Of a DNA stretch of 49,494 nt, positions 1 through 9,069 are shown piece after piece. Numbering within the stretch: position 1 is the stretch's first letter; every line of letters begins with the position of its first letter. Source of the stretch: Chitinophaga pinensis. GTDB taxonomy: Bacteria; Bacteroidota; Bacteroidia; NS11-12g; UBA955. The notes under the pieces were generated by a model. It did not search any database. It was not told the origin of the DNA and worked only from the letters and a program-made list of their open reading frames with translations. The position numbers and the translations under genes were made by a program. Location of the stretch: assembly GCA_945890895.1 (NCBI GenBank), contig CAMDDG010000018.1, positions 1 to 49,494 on the forward strand. Direction: 5' to 3'.

Positions 1-817
1 CCTTATAACGCTTTTGGTCTTTTTTCTTTGATTTAGAGTAATCTTTCAAAGGCTTTTTACCAATCATATTGGTTTTTGATGGCTTAGCAGCAATAATCTG
101 ACCAGACTCATCAACACCACTAAAAATACCTGCATCTTGTCCAGCTAAATAAGCGCGTGTGTTAAAGTTATGGAAAGGATCTTGCTGTAAACTTCCATTT
201 GCAACATCTAAACGAATGATTTTTTCACGATCCAAAATCATTTCGTTAACACGGTCAGTACGCCATTTGGCAAATTCAGTAGCTTGGTGCCAGTTTACAC
301 CAACTACTGGATAATCTTTATATGCTGGGTGGCGATAATAATATTCTACAAAAGGTTCATTGTATCCCAATTTACTTCTCCAGCAATTGGTATCCGGTAA
401 TACTTTCGTATACACCAATTCGTCTACACCTAAAGATTTTCCAGCATACGACATTTCTTTTGCACGTCCTACACCCACATTGGGATTAAAAACGCGCATC
501 AACCAATATTCATATTCGCGATATTGCTTGTTGCTGATTTCCGTTTCATCCATGTAGAAGGAATGCACAGTTACGGTACGTTCAACATTGTTATTGTCAT
601 ACTGTAAGTCTGATTCCGTGTTACCCATAACGTAGGCACCACCTTCAATCAACACCAAACCGTTTCCGGTTTCTTGTCCTTTATATTTGGGATCAGCAAA
701 TCCACCCCATTTAGGACTGTTGTACTCTTGGCCAGTAGTTAAGCTTTTGTTCTTAGGCTTACACGCTGAGAACAACAAGGCTACCGCACTTGCAGCAAGT
801 ATTACATTTGATTTCAT
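1..817 (-). CDS. gldJ: Gliding motility/T9SS lipoprotein GldJ (3' end cut by window edge)
   Basis: I translated this minus-strand frame by hand: 272 codons run off the left edge, so only the N-terminal part is here. The protein starts MKSNVILAASAVALLFSAC, a lipoprotein signal with lipobox FSAC (Cys19). It continues into an FGE-sulfatase-like fold with GGAYVMGN near residue 60, FYMDETEISNKQYREYEYWL, and later RHPAYKDYPVVGVNW and WRTDRVNE. The last two blocks are, from memory, typical of GldJ rather than its paralogue GldK. GldJ is an outer-membrane lipoprotein required for gliding and for stability of the secretion apparatus. porU/porV next door fits, since these sit beside gldJ in Flavobacterium. 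An in-frame ATG at 835 would add six residues; I prefer 817 because it gives the more compact signal peptide. GldK remains the main alternative. Confidence 0.85.
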   Translation of the reverse strand, partial: MKSNVILAASAVALLFSACKPKNKSLTTGQEYNSPKWGGFADPKYKGQETGNGLVLIEGGAYVMGNTESDLQYDNNNVERTVTVHSFYMDETEISNKQYREYEYWLMRVFNPNVGVGRAKEMSYAGKSLGVDELVYTKVLPDTNCWRSKLGYNEPFVEYYYRHPAYKDYPVVGVNWHQATEFAKWRTDRVNEMILDREKIIRLDVANGSLQQDPFHNFNTRAYLAGQDAGIFSGVDESGQIIAAKPSKTNMIGKKPLKDYSKSKKKDQKRYK

Positions 818-885
818 TTTCGGAATGATAGTCATTTGTTTTGTTTTGTGTATCAGTAATAACGACAGATTTGACGTATTATTTG

Positions 886-915
886 CAAACATAAGGAAAT
901 TTTCATAAAAACAAA
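886..915 (-). promoter_or_regulatory. Predicted gldJ promoter (TTTG-N18-TATGTTTG)
   Basis: Read on the minus strand, TTTG (915-912) is followed after 18 bases by TATGTTTG (893-886), a full match to the Bacteroidota -33/-7 pattern. The -33 element sits in the T-run of the hairpin downstream of the porP-like gene. The predicted transcript starts near 880, giving a leader of roughly 45-65 bases before gldJ. Confidence 0.6.
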
Positions 916-945
916 AAAGGAACTTCGTTTGAAGCTCCTTTTTTT
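913..945 (-). terminator. Hairpin terminator after the porP-like gene
   Basis: An 8-bp stem (919-926 with 931-938) has a 4-base loop and is flanked by A and T runs that lengthen it to about 14 bp. One position is a G-U wobble in the minus-strand RNA but an A-C mismatch in the plus-strand RNA, so it should work better for minus-strand transcripts. It lies 21 bases beyond the stop of the porP-like gene. Confidence 0.7.
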
Positions 946-965
946 ATGATCAATGTTTGTGATTT

Positions 966-1973
966 TTAAAATTCTGGACATTTCAAAGGTTTGAATGGTT
1001 TTGACCCTGGAGGTACGCACCAATCAATAGTTGCACTAACTTCATGAGAAGCTGGAATGGCGCTTCTTCCATCAGAAACAGTGAAATCATAACTATATCC
1101 AAATTTGAAACGATCTTTTCTAAAACCAACCAACATAATAATGGCATCGGATGTTTTATAATTTCCGAATGTTTGACGGAACCATAATCCTGTTACTAAT
1201 GGACCTTTGTTCGCGTAAAAACCTAAGTTTAATTGAGTAAAGTTTCTCTGCATCATGAACAATGCATTTGGCGAAAAGGTATTTTCTTCAAAACGGGATT
1301 TTGACATTTTGAAAACTCCTCCAGCATGAGCGGTGTAGCGAATAGGAAGTGTTTCATCGGGATTTTCATAGAAACTCCAGTTTGGCTGGTTGATATTATG
1401 TGCCGCAAATCCCGCATAAAACTTAGAATTATAGATTATCCAACCTGCGTTAAAATTAGGGTATGTAATATTTACATTGGGTTTTTGTTCACCCGTTGGA
1501 AGAGCAAAACCTTGTGTAGGTAAAATCTGATCTCCAAACTTTAAACGATTCCAATCCAAACTCTTAAATGCTAATGATCCCTGTAATCCAAAGCGCATAA
1601 ACGCTCTTTGACGACCATTGCCAATGGGAACTAAGTAACTGTATACTCCTGATATTGTGGTTGATGTTAATAATCCACTACCGGCTATATCATGAAATAC
1701 CATGGCACCAACTCCACCACCTACAGATGGTATATGTTGATCCCAAGAAGCACTTACTGAACGGAAAGTACCAGGAAGACTCGGCCACTGATTTCGGTAA
1801 TTTAATGCCATTCTTCCAGCAGCACCAGTTTGACATACCGCAGAGCCCGCAAGTGCAGGATTGGTGTATACCGGAGCAGCATAAAATTGGGTCAATTCAG
1901 GATCCTGTGCCTTTAAACTAACGCTTCCGGTTATCAACACTCCTAAAAGTAAGTTACGTAGTGTTATTCTCAT
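966..1973 (-). CDS. PorP/SprF family type IX secretion outer-membrane protein
   Basis: The 335-residue protein has an N-terminal signal peptide ending VSLKAQ and then the family signature DPELTQFYAAPVYTNPALAG. The rest looks like a beta-barrel, with alternating hydrophobic strands rich in Gly, Tyr and Phe and no hydrophobic helices. PorP/SprF proteins are outer-membrane components that work with T9SS proteins or with specific type B sorted substrates such as SprB. A genome of this kind usually has many paralogues, so I cannot say whether this is the core PorP or a substrate-specific one. Its position upstream of gldJ and beside porU/porV argues for a role in the secretion machine. It has its own promoter, and a hairpin separates it from gldJ. 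Confidence 0.9.
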   Translation of the reverse strand: MRITLRNLLLGVLITGSVSLKAQDPELTQFYAAPVYTNPALAGSAVCQTGAAGRMALNYRNQWPSLPGTFRSVSASWDQHIPSVGGGVGAMVFHDIAGSGLLTSTTISGVYSYLVPIGNGRQRAFMRFGLQGSLAFKSLDWNRLKFGDQILPTQGFALPTGEQKPNVNITYPNFNAGWIIYNSKFYAGFAAHNINQPNWSFYENPDETLPIRYTAHAGGVFKMSKSRFEENTFSPNALFMMQRNFTQLNLGFYANKGPLVTGLWFRQTFGNYKTSDAIIMLVGFRKDRFKFGYSYDFTVSDGRSAIPASHEVSATIDWCVPPGSKPFKPLKCPEF

Positions 1974-1994
1974 AAGGGTTTTTTACTTGGGTAA

Positions 1995-2024
1995 CAAATG
2001 TACGGATAAAACGATTTAAACAAA
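1995..2024 (-). promoter_or_regulatory. Predicted promoter of the porP-like gene (TTTG-N18-TACATTTG)
   Basis: On the minus strand TTTG (2024-2021) is followed by an 18-base spacer and TACATTTG (2002-1995), a perfect match to the Bacteroidota consensus. The ATG lies 21 bases beyond the -7 box, giving a short leader without a Shine-Dalgarno sequence. Confidence 0.65.
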
Positions 2025-2171
2025 AAATTATTTTATATCTACAGACAAATAGAAGCGTCATTCCGTTGCCTCTTTGTTTTTTAATTCGCTAATTACATTT
2101 TTTACCTCCAAAGTAAAATTGTTCATCTATAGATACTTTCCTTTCTTTCTCGCTTTCAATTCATTGTTTTA

Positions 2172-2241
2172 TTAATTTTGTTTAACAATTAATTTTGTTT
2201 AAGAAGGAAGGCGAACAATTTTAACAAGGAAGGCGAACAAT
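2172..2241. repeat. Two tandem direct-repeat pairs in the porP-porU control region
   Basis: TTAATTTTGTTTAA occurs at 2172-2185 and again at 2189-2202 (17-base period). Immediately after, AAGGAAGGCGAACAAT occurs at 2204-2219 and 2226-2241 (22-base period). All copies are exact. They may be paired binding sites for a regulator, or simple local duplications. Confidence 0.8.
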
Positions 2242-2598
2242 GTCAGTTTTATAACATGAATATACAAGGTATAATTAGATCGTTTCAATTTAAAGTATCT
2301 TTACGGTAGAATTGAGATTGTGTTTGGTTTGATCGGATGAATAATTCAGCATTGTTTGTAATCCGTACATACAATTATAAAAGGAATTAAACGATTCAAA
2401 TCCAGTACAATTCAAATACAGGGCAATAAATTAGTTCAAGTTTCGTTTCTTTGAAGTTGAGAGAATGGTTATAATTTGGGTTTTGCTTTATTTTTTTTTG
2501 GAATTTAAGGCAACAACAATTCTAAATGCGTTCTCTATGCATTTAAACGAAAACCAAATATAGAAAGTTAAGTAAAAGCAATAAATGATAAATAAACG

Positions 2599-5500
2599 AT
2601 GAAAATGCATCGATTTCTAAAATATAGAAAATGGGCTTTTAGTTGGGTATCCATGTTAGGAATGGGTTTTTTGAACCAAACCATTCAGGCGCAGAATGTA
2701 GAAATTCAACAAACCATATTCACTACGGGTAAATGGGTAAAGTTAGAATTTAATCAATCTGAGGTCTACAAGATTACATACAATGATTTAAAATCTTGGG
2801 GTTTTAACCTTTCAAATATGGATCCTAGAGATATTCATTTCTTTGCGGTTCAGGGAAGTGAATTGAGCTTAGTGAATAAAGCTGATTTTGCGAACGGACA
2901 TGCACCGGAAATTCCAATTCACATTCAAGGTGAGGATGACGGTGTTTTTGATCCCACGGATTACATACTTATATTCAAGGAGAGTATCAGAACTTGGAAA
3001 TTTTCAAACAACCAATTCCGACATGCAATCCATAAATATTCAGATGTCTCTATGGGCGTTTTAGGTTGTCCTGAAAAAGGTTTTTCGCAAAATCTTTACC
3101 CAGGCAGCAGAATTAAAGCACGCAAGTTTGATTTCAACTCCTCAGCTAACTCAATTGCAAAAGTTAAATACGTACATTTTCACGATTCAAATATGGTGAA
3201 TCCACAAAAAATGGGTACCATGTGGCTGGGTGAAAAACTTGGAAATGAAACGTTAAAAAGAAACTTTAATTTTACTATCCCTAGCGACATGGATTCCGTC
3301 CAAATCCGCATTGGAATTGGAGCTGCTATGATAGAAGGTTCTGGTACGTTGAAATTAACCATCAATTCAAATTCGTATAATTTGCCCCTACGAAGAATTT
3401 CTACTTCTGATGAAGCGGCATTCCTCATGGAACGATTTTACACCATTGCCAATCCAGGCAACACATTGAATGTACAATTCGAACTGAGTCGCCCCAACAG
3501 TCAATCGTTTGCTCATTTAGATTTTATTGAAATTTTTGGTGACGCTACCCCGGTTTTGAACTCCAATCGTTCCACCGTTTTTCGATTGCAACCGCAATAT
3601 ATAAATGTGAAATACTCCATCCCTGTAACTTCCAATAGTTCGGATTTTTCCATTTGGGATATTAGTAATCCATACAATGTGAAGAATATCGAGGGTATTC
3701 AAAAGAATCCAAATTCATTGGTATTTTCGGTTCCGGCTGACAGTGTACTATCGAGCATAGTGGTTTTTCAAACAAGCAGTTTAACGTCCCCCAAAAAGAT
3801 AGGAGATATTGCTCTAAAAACGTGGGTTAAAAACTCTCAACTCAAAAATGTTTATATAGCTCCATCCGGTTTTATCAATTTTTTAAATTCTAACTTGTTG
3901 AAATCCGATGATTATGTCATTTCTTTAGATGATATTTACGATTATTACGGAGGAGGGCAAGCTGATATTCGAGCAATACGAGATTATATTAGAGATCAGC
4001 ACTTTTTAAATGGTGGATTAAATAATGTGATTCTGGTAGGATCCACTTCATTTGATCCTAAAAATAGGGTAAAAAATAACACGAATTTAATTCCTATATA
4101 TCACTCAAATGGACAACAAATTACTTCGGCATACTGTTTGGATGATTTCTTTGGTTATTTAAACAATGGCCAAGGTGATCCTGAAATTGGCAGAAGCTCC
4201 ATGGTGGTGCCGGTAGGTCGTATTCCAGTTAGAAATATAGATGAATTAACCGGATATTGGAATAAACTAAAGCAATATGGCAATTCCAAATCATTGGGTT
4301 CTTGGAGAAATAAATTGGCGTTTGTAGCCGATGATATTGATGCTTCTTGGGAAACTGAATTCACTGTTGAATCGGAAAATTATGTAGATTATTTGAAAGA
4401 TAATCATCCAACATTGAAGGTTGAACCTATCTATGCAGATGCGTTTAAACAAATTACCAATGGGAATAATGAATCGTATCCCGGTGTTACAGATGCCATC
4501 CGAAATGCTTTTGAAAAGGGAAGTCTGTTTGTTAATTATCAAGGACACGGAGGTGAAAAGGGTTGGGCACAAGAATCGTTTTTAGACGTACCCTTGGTTA
4601 AGTCGTTTAAAAATATAAATAATCAACCTATATTATTTACTGCAACCTGTGAATTCAGTCGTTACGACGATCCCGAATTGCAATCAGCAGGTGAATTAAC
4701 TTTATTAAATCCCAATGGTGGAGCTATTGCACTAATGACAACAACTCGGAAAGTCTGGGTAGCCGGTAATTCGCTAATTAATGATGCTTTTTGGAAACAG
4801 TACGGCTTCCCCAAACCCAATGAACCCGTTCCAACTTTAGGTCAAATTTATCAGCGATTAAAAAATCGACCATCACCCAATTCAGAGGACAATAAATTCG
4901 CTCTTTTGGGAGATCCTTCCATGAAATTATCGTTCCCTGAACATGTAATTATAGTAGATTCAGTAAATGGAATTTCGGCCTTGGATTTCGAAGATACCAT
5001 CAAAGCGTTTTCGGTTGTAACCATCAAGGGTCACATAAACGAGCGATTAAAAGGTATAATGTCTGGTTTTAATGGAATTTTAGAAGTAGAAGTGTTGGAT
5101 AAGCCAGTTACACAATACACATTAAATAATGATGGCAAAATGGCCCCTTTGCCCCCCTCGGTGGAGAAAAGTTATATATTTAAAGGATCAGTTAATGTTG
5201 TCAATGGTAAATATGAATTTACGTTTTCAGTTCCCAAAGACATTGCGTACAATATTTCTCTGGGTAGAATGTTGATGTATGCACAAAATGGAGTAACTGA
5301 TGCCGCTGGATATTTTAAATTCCTAATCGGTGGAAGTGAATTGGTTTCTGAAATAGATACGGTAGGACCTCAAGTGTCTTGTTTTATGCAAGATACTTTC
5401 TTTATTCAAGGTGATAATGTTTTAAAAGATGTTGATTTTGTAGCTCGGGTTTTCGATATCAATGGAATTAACTCAACCGGAGCAGGAATTGGCAGGGATT

Positions 5501-6024
5501 TAATGATTTTAGTTGATCCCAATTCAGAAAACGAGCAGTCGTTTGTGGTGAATGAATTTTTTACATTCGACAAGGGTTCGTATACTTCGGGTACTATTCG
5601 TTTTCCTTTAACAAATCTTTCTCCCGGAAAACATAAAATTGTTTGTACAGCTTGGGATATTTTTAATAATTCAGGTAGCGGAGAAGTTGATTTCAATGTA
5701 GTTCCTGGTAGAAAGTTGTTAATTCCTCGAAGCGGTGCGTTTCCTGTACCTTGTGTTCTCTCTGAAAAACCATTGAATGTTTGGGTAGAACATAATTTGG
5801 CTGGAGAGGATATACATGTTCAATTTGAAGTGTACAATTCTCAAGGATCTCGAGTTCATCAGGGAGAGTTCAATGAATTGATGAGTTCGTCTCGAATTCA
5901 ATTTGAACCCCTTAATAATTTTAATCATTTCGGGGGAAGTACGTTCTATATAGTTAAGGTTGTTTTAAATTCAAACGACGGTTTAACTGAATCTGTTTCC
6001 GTAAAAGTTATGGTTACTCCATGA
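2599..6024 (+). CDS. porU: PorU, type IX secretion C25-family sortase
   Basis: The 1141-residue protein has a signal peptide ending NQTIQA. The central region is a C25 (gingipain-like) peptidase domain with the catalytic His in YQGHGGEKGW (His650) and the catalytic Cys in FTATCEFSRYDDPE (Cys684). The long N-terminal part (about residues 30-400) and the C-terminal beta-rich part (about 780-1141) match the PorU layout of about 1100-1160 residues. PorU cuts off the C-terminal sorting domain of T9SS cargo at the outer membrane and attaches the cargo to A-LPS. Its partner gene porV follows 114 bases downstream, supporting the assignment over another gingipain-like protease. The ATG at 2599 has no Shine-Dalgarno, as usual here. 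Confidence 0.95.
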   Translation: MKMHRFLKYRKWAFSWVSMLGMGFLNQTIQAQNVEIQQTIFTTGKWVKLEFNQSEVYKITYNDLKSWGFNLSNMDPRDIHFFAVQGSELSLVNKADFANGHAPEIPIHIQGEDDGVFDPTDYILIFKESIRTWKFSNNQFRHAIHKYSDVSMGVLGCPEKGFSQNLYPGSRIKARKFDFNSSANSIAKVKYVHFHDSNMVNPQKMGTMWLGEKLGNETLKRNFNFTIPSDMDSVQIRIGIGAAMIEGSGTLKLTINSNSYNLPLRRISTSDEAAFLMERFYTIANPGNTLNVQFELSRPNSQSFAHLDFIEIFGDATPVLNSNRSTVFRLQPQYINVKYSIPVTSNSSDFSIWDISNPYNVKNIEGIQKNPNSLVFSVPADSVLSSIVVFQTSSLTSPKKIGDIALKTWVKNSQLKNVYIAPSGFINFLNSNLLKSDDYVISLDDIYDYYGGGQADIRAIRDYIRDQHFLNGGLNNVILVGSTSFDPKNRVKNNTNLIPIYHSNGQQITSAYCLDDFFGYLNNGQGDPEIGRSSMVVPVGRIPVRNIDELTGYWNKLKQYGNSKSLGSWRNKLAFVADDIDASWETEFTVESENYVDYLKDNHPTLKVEPIYADAFKQITNGNNESYPGVTDAIRNAFEKGSLFVNYQGHGGEKGWAQESFLDVPLVKSFKNINNQPILFTATCEFSRYDDPELQSAGELTLLNPNGGAIALMTTTRKVWVAGNSLINDAFWKQYGFPKPNEPVPTLGQIYQRLKNRPSPNSEDNKFALLGDPSMKLSFPEHVIIVDSVNGISALDFEDTIKAFSVVTIKGHINERLKGIMSGFNGILEVEVLDKPVTQYTLNNDGKMAPLPPSVEKSYIFKGSVNVVNGKYEFTFSVPKDIAYNISLGRMLMYAQNGVTDAAGYFKFLIGGSELVSEIDTVGPQVSCFMQDTFFIQGDNVLKDVDFVARVFDINGINSTGAGIGRDLMILVDPNSENEQSFVVNEFFTFDKGSYTSGTIRFPLTNLSPGKHKIVCTAWDIFNNSGSGEVDFNVVPGRKLLIPRSGAFPVPCVLSEKPLNVWVEHNLAGEDIHVQFEVYNSQGSRVHQGEFNELMSSSRIQFEPLNNFNHFGGSTFYIVKVVLNSNDGLTESVSVKVMVTP

Positions 6025-6103
6025 CGAATTCTATAAGTTTCCGCAGGATTTGCGAAAAATGCAAATTTCAAACCAGATTAATTTTAGGGGATAAATAAAA
6101 AAA

Positions 6104-6136
6104 ATTGTTATAAGCTCAAATCAAATCTTATTTTTG
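6104..6136 (+). promoter_or_regulatory. Predicted porV promoter (ATTG-N21-TATTTTTG)
   Basis: ATTG (6104-6107), a 21-base spacer and a perfect -7 box TATTTTTG (6129-6136) end only two bases before the ATG at 6139. Transcription would begin at or just past that codon, so either the message is leaderless or the in-frame ATG at 6148 is used. Confidence 0.5.
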
Positions 6137-6138
6137 CC

Positions 6139-7374
6139 ATGTTACCTATGCGTTATACATCAATTTTGTTAGCAGTTACTGCTTTATTAGCACAGAATAA
6201 TTCTTCAGCACAGAGTACTCAAACTGTTTTGACTCCTCAGCAATTGTCGGGGCAACTTAATACTGTTACTACAATGGTGCCGTTTTTAACCATTTCTCCC
6301 GATAGTCGTTCTGCGGCAATGGGAGACTTAGGCGTTGCATTGTTTGACCCAGATGCCAACAGTGCATCTTGGAATGTTGCCAACTTGACATTCGCTCAAA
6401 ACAAAACGGGCTTCAGCTTGTCATATGCACCTTGGTTGCGTCAATTGGTTGATGATGTTGGATTCTCTTATTTATCTGGTTATTCTAAAGTAGGTAAAAA
6501 TGCTGCGGTATCTGGATCATTCCGTTATTTTTCCTTAGGAAATATAAACTTTACCGATTACGAAGGAAATCCAACAGGCAGTTTTAACCCGAATGAATTT
6601 GCGTTTGATATTGGTTATGCTACTCGATTTTCTGATAAATTCTCCATGGGTGTGAATTTGCGGTACATTTACTCCAATTTAATGGGATCTGGTGCACGAA
6701 GCGGTATTGACTATAACGCTGGTCAAACCATTGCCGGCGACGTTTCTTTGATGTATCGAGATGAGATTCGTATTTCAGGTCGTAAGCATAAGTTCAATGT
6801 GGGTTTAAATTTGCAGAATATAGGTGGCAAAATGACGTATTCCTCAAGAGAAAAACGAGATTTTATTCCCATTAATTTCAAATTGGGTGCAGGTTACAAA
6901 TATGAAATAGACCAGCATAACGAAATAAACATATACGCTGAGTTGAATAAATTAATGGTTCCAACTCGTCCGTATTATCTGCAGAAATACGATAACTCTG
7001 GCGATTCATTAAATCCAAGTAGTGGAAAACCTGTTATCATTGGTATCGATCCGAATGTGGGTGTAGTCCAAGGAATGGTTCAATCATTCTACGACGCTCC
7101 AGGCGGATTTGCAGAAGAAATCAGAGAGTGGACTCCATCCGTAGGATTTGAGTATTTGTATCAAGAAATGTTCGCTATACGAAGTGGTGTGTTTTACGAA
7201 GCATCTACCAAAGGTGGTCGCCAGTACATGACCATGGGCTTGGGGCTTAAATTCGAGTCGTTGACTCTTAATGCAGCATACTTGGTGCCATTTGCAACCC
7301 GACATCCGTTGCAAAATCAAATGCGATTCTCACTTTTATTTGATTTAGCTGCATTGCAAGACGCAAATCCTTAA
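6139..7374 (+). CDS. porV: PorV (LptO), type IX secretion outer-membrane shuttle
   Basis: The 411-residue protein has a signal peptide (MLPMRYTSILLAVTALLAQN) and the hallmark N-terminal block VPFLTISPDSRSAAMGDLGV followed by a FadL-like outer-membrane barrel. The length matches PorV. PorV collects substrates from the translocon and delivers them to the attachment complex with PorU, whose gene is directly upstream in the same direction. ATG 6139 and ATG 6148 are both in frame. The promoter box at 6129-6136 suggests that the second one, giving MRYTSILLAV, may be the real start. PorV paralogues exist, but the porU neighbour makes this the core copy. Confidence 0.95.
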   Translation: MLPMRYTSILLAVTALLAQNNSSAQSTQTVLTPQQLSGQLNTVTTMVPFLTISPDSRSAAMGDLGVALFDPDANSASWNVANLTFAQNKTGFSLSYAPWLRQLVDDVGFSYLSGYSKVGKNAAVSGSFRYFSLGNINFTDYEGNPTGSFNPNEFAFDIGYATRFSDKFSMGVNLRYIYSNLMGSGARSGIDYNAGQTIAGDVSLMYRDEIRISGRKHKFNVGLNLQNIGGKMTYSSREKRDFIPINFKLGAGYKYEIDQHNEINIYAELNKLMVPTRPYYLQKYDNSGDSLNPSSGKPVIIGIDPNVGVVQGMVQSFYDAPGGFAEEIREWTPSVGFEYLYQEMFAIRSGVFYEASTKGGRQYMTMGLGLKFESLTLNAAYLVPFATRHPLQNQMRFSLLFDLAALQDANP

Positions 7375-7379
7375 ATTTG
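7372..7379 (+). promoter_or_regulatory. Possible -7 promoter box for the carboxyltransferase gene
   Basis: TAAATTTG is a perfect -7 box overlapping the porV stop codon and lying 10 bases before the ATG at 7390. An ATTG at 7353-7356 is only 15 bases upstream, short for a -33 partner, so this is tentative. Confidence 0.35.
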
Positions 7380-7389
7380 CACCATTATT

Positions 7390-8931
7390 ATGAGTGAAGC
7401 AAGAGAAAGACTGATCAAAAAAAGAGAAGAAGCACTTTTAGGTGGCGGACAAAAGCGAATTGATGCTCAACATGCTAAAGGCAAGTTAACGGCTCGTGAA
7501 AGATTGGAAATCCTATTAGATGAAAATACATTTCAAGAAATAGGTGCTTTTGTTACTCATAGAAGTTCCGATTTCGGAATGGAGAAGCAGAAAATGCTTG
7601 GTGATGGTGTTGTTACCGGATATGGTAAAATTAACGGTAAAACGGTTTATGTTTTTTCACAAGATTTTACTGTTTTTGGTGGCTCTTTGTCAGAAACTCA
7701 TGCAGAGAAAATCTGTAAGATTATGGATCTTGCCATGCAGAATGGTGCACCCGTTATTGGTTTAAATGATTCGGGTGGAGCTCGTATCCAAGAAGGGGTT
7801 GTTTCCTTGGGTGGATATGCAGATATTTTTTATAGAAATGTTCAGGCAAGTGGGGTAGTCCCTCAAATTTCTGCAATTATGGGTCCTTGTGCTGGTGGTG
7901 CGGTATACTCACCAGCTCTTACTGACTTTATATATATGGTAGAAAATACCAGTTACATGTTTGTTACTGGTCCTAACGTGGTAAAAACTGTAACCAATGA
8001 AGATGTTACCTCGGAAGAGTTAGGCGGTGCTTCTGTTCACGGTTCAAAAAGTGGTGTTGCTCACTTCACTGAGGCCAACGAAGTGATGTGCTTAAACAAT
8101 ATTCGTCGGTTATTTGATTATATACCATCGAATTGTGAAGAAAAACCGAACAAATCTACATACGTTATTGCAGATGAATCTCGTGTTGCACTCCAAAATA
8201 TCATCCCAGACAATCCGAATCAACCCTACGATATTAAAGAAGTTATCGAAAATGTGGTAGATTCAGATTCGTTTTATGAAGTACATAAGAACTATGCGGA
8301 AAACATCGTTGTAGGTTTTGCAAAACTTGCGGGTAGAAGTATAGGTATTGTTGCCAATCAACCATCGCATTTAGCCGGTGTATTAGACGTACATTCTTCT
8401 CAAAAAGGTGCTCGATTTGTGCGTTTTTGTGATAGTTTTAATATTCCTCTTTTGGTTTTTGAAGATGTACCTGGTTTTCTTCCTGGAACAGATCAAGAAT
8501 GGAATGCAATTATCACTAACGGAGCTAAATTGTTGTACGCATTTTCTGAGGCAACAGTTCCTAGAATTACAGTAATAACACGAAAAGCATACGGCGGAGC
8601 ATACGATGTTATGAATTCTAAACACATCGGAGCCGACATGAATTTTGCATGGCCATCGGCGGAAATCGCAGTAATGGGGGCTAAAGGTGCCGCAGAAATC
8701 ATTTTTAAGAAAGAAATCGATTCAGCTGCAGATCGTCAGTTGGCTTGGAAGGAAAAGGAAACAGAATATTCCACCATTTTTGCTAATCCATATCGAGCTG
8801 CAGAAAGGGGTTTTGTGGATGAAGTTATACTTCCGGAAGAAACTCGTTCACGATTGATTTCTGCTTTTGACATGTTAGAGAATAAAGTGGTAAATATGCC
8901 CAAAAAGAAACACGGAAATATTCCGTTATAG
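7390..8931 (+). CDS. Acyl-CoA carboxylase carboxyltransferase subunit (propionyl-CoA type)
   Basis: The 513-residue protein is a complete biotin-dependent carboxyltransferase with fused N- and C-terminal crotonase-like halves. Visible family blocks are [16 protein letters not shown] near the N-terminus, [12 protein letters not shown] (oxyanion region of the N half), [32 protein letters not shown], and [16 protein letters not shown] (C half). Such subunits move CO2 from carboxybiotin to propionyl-CoA or acetyl-CoA. The length and the single fused chain separate it from E. coli type AccA/AccD. accB and accC follow in the same direction, so it may use their biotinylated carrier. Propionyl-CoA is the usual substrate for this family, but the substrate is not decided by sequence alone. 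Confidence 0.9.
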   Translation: MSEARERLIKKREEALLGGGQKRIDAQHAKGKLTARERLEILLDENTFQEIGAFVTHRSSDFGMEKQKMLGDGVVTGYGKINGKTVYVFSQDFTVFGGSLSETHAEKICKIMDLAMQNGAPVIGLNDSGGARIQEGVVSLGGYADIFYRNVQASGVVPQISAIMGPCAGGAVYSPALTDFIYMVENTSYMFVTGPNVVKTVTNEDVTSEELGGASVHGSKSGVAHFTEANEVMCLNNIRRLFDYIPSNCEEKPNKSTYVIADESRVALQNIIPDNPNQPYDIKEVIENVVDSDSFYEVHKNYAENIVVGFAKLAGRSIGIVANQPSHLAGVLDVHSSQKGARFVRFCDSFNIPLLVFEDVPGFLPGTDQEWNAIITNGAKLLYAFSEATVPRITVITRKAYGGAYDVMNSKHIGADMNFAWPSAEIAVMGAKGAAEIIFKKEIDSAADRQLAWKEKETEYSTIFANPYRAAERGFVDEVILPEETRSRLISAFDMLENKVVNMPKKKHGNIPL

Positions 8932-9015
8932 TATTCTCTCGATTTTTGATAAAATTGCCTGTTTTAGACTGATTTTGACTGAAATTCAATGAAAATTGAA
9001 TAAAAATCACTTTTT

Positions 9016-9049
9016 TTTGGCCAAAATCGCCATTTTTTTAGTTTCTTTG
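9016..9049 (+). promoter_or_regulatory. Possible accB promoter with palindromic -33 region
   Basis: TTTG (9016-9019), a 22-base spacer and TTTCTTTG (9042-9049, one mismatch to TAnnTTTG) lie 20 bases before accB. The -33 element is inside the 12-bp palindrome TTTTGGCCAAAA (9015-9026), which could be a regulator site. Confidence 0.45.
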
Positions 9050-9069
9050 CTGAACCAAATTTATTTAAA

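Larger units (their letters stand above)
1974..2598. other. Divergent porP-porU control region
   Basis: These 625 bases between two diverging T9SS genes hold no convincing ORF. They contain the porP-side promoter, two pairs of short direct repeats (2172-2241), and a 7-bp inverted repeat TAAATGC/GCATTTA (2523-2545) that could fold in the porU leader. No perfect TAnnTTTG box was found close to porU, so its transcription start is not located. The rest is AT-rich with nothing recognisable. Confidence 0.6.

Noticed and set aside
1..817. GldK assignment for the left-edge lipoprotein because a porP-like gene precedes it
   Set aside because: The porP-gldK order is typical, but the DYPVVGVNW and WRTDRVNE blocks and the porU/porV neighbours fit GldJ better.
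8984..9018. AT-only inverted repeat ATTCAAT/ATTGAAT with a later T-run as a terminator for the carboxyltransferase gene
   Set aside because: The stem has only two GC-containing pairs and the T-run starts ten bases too far away.
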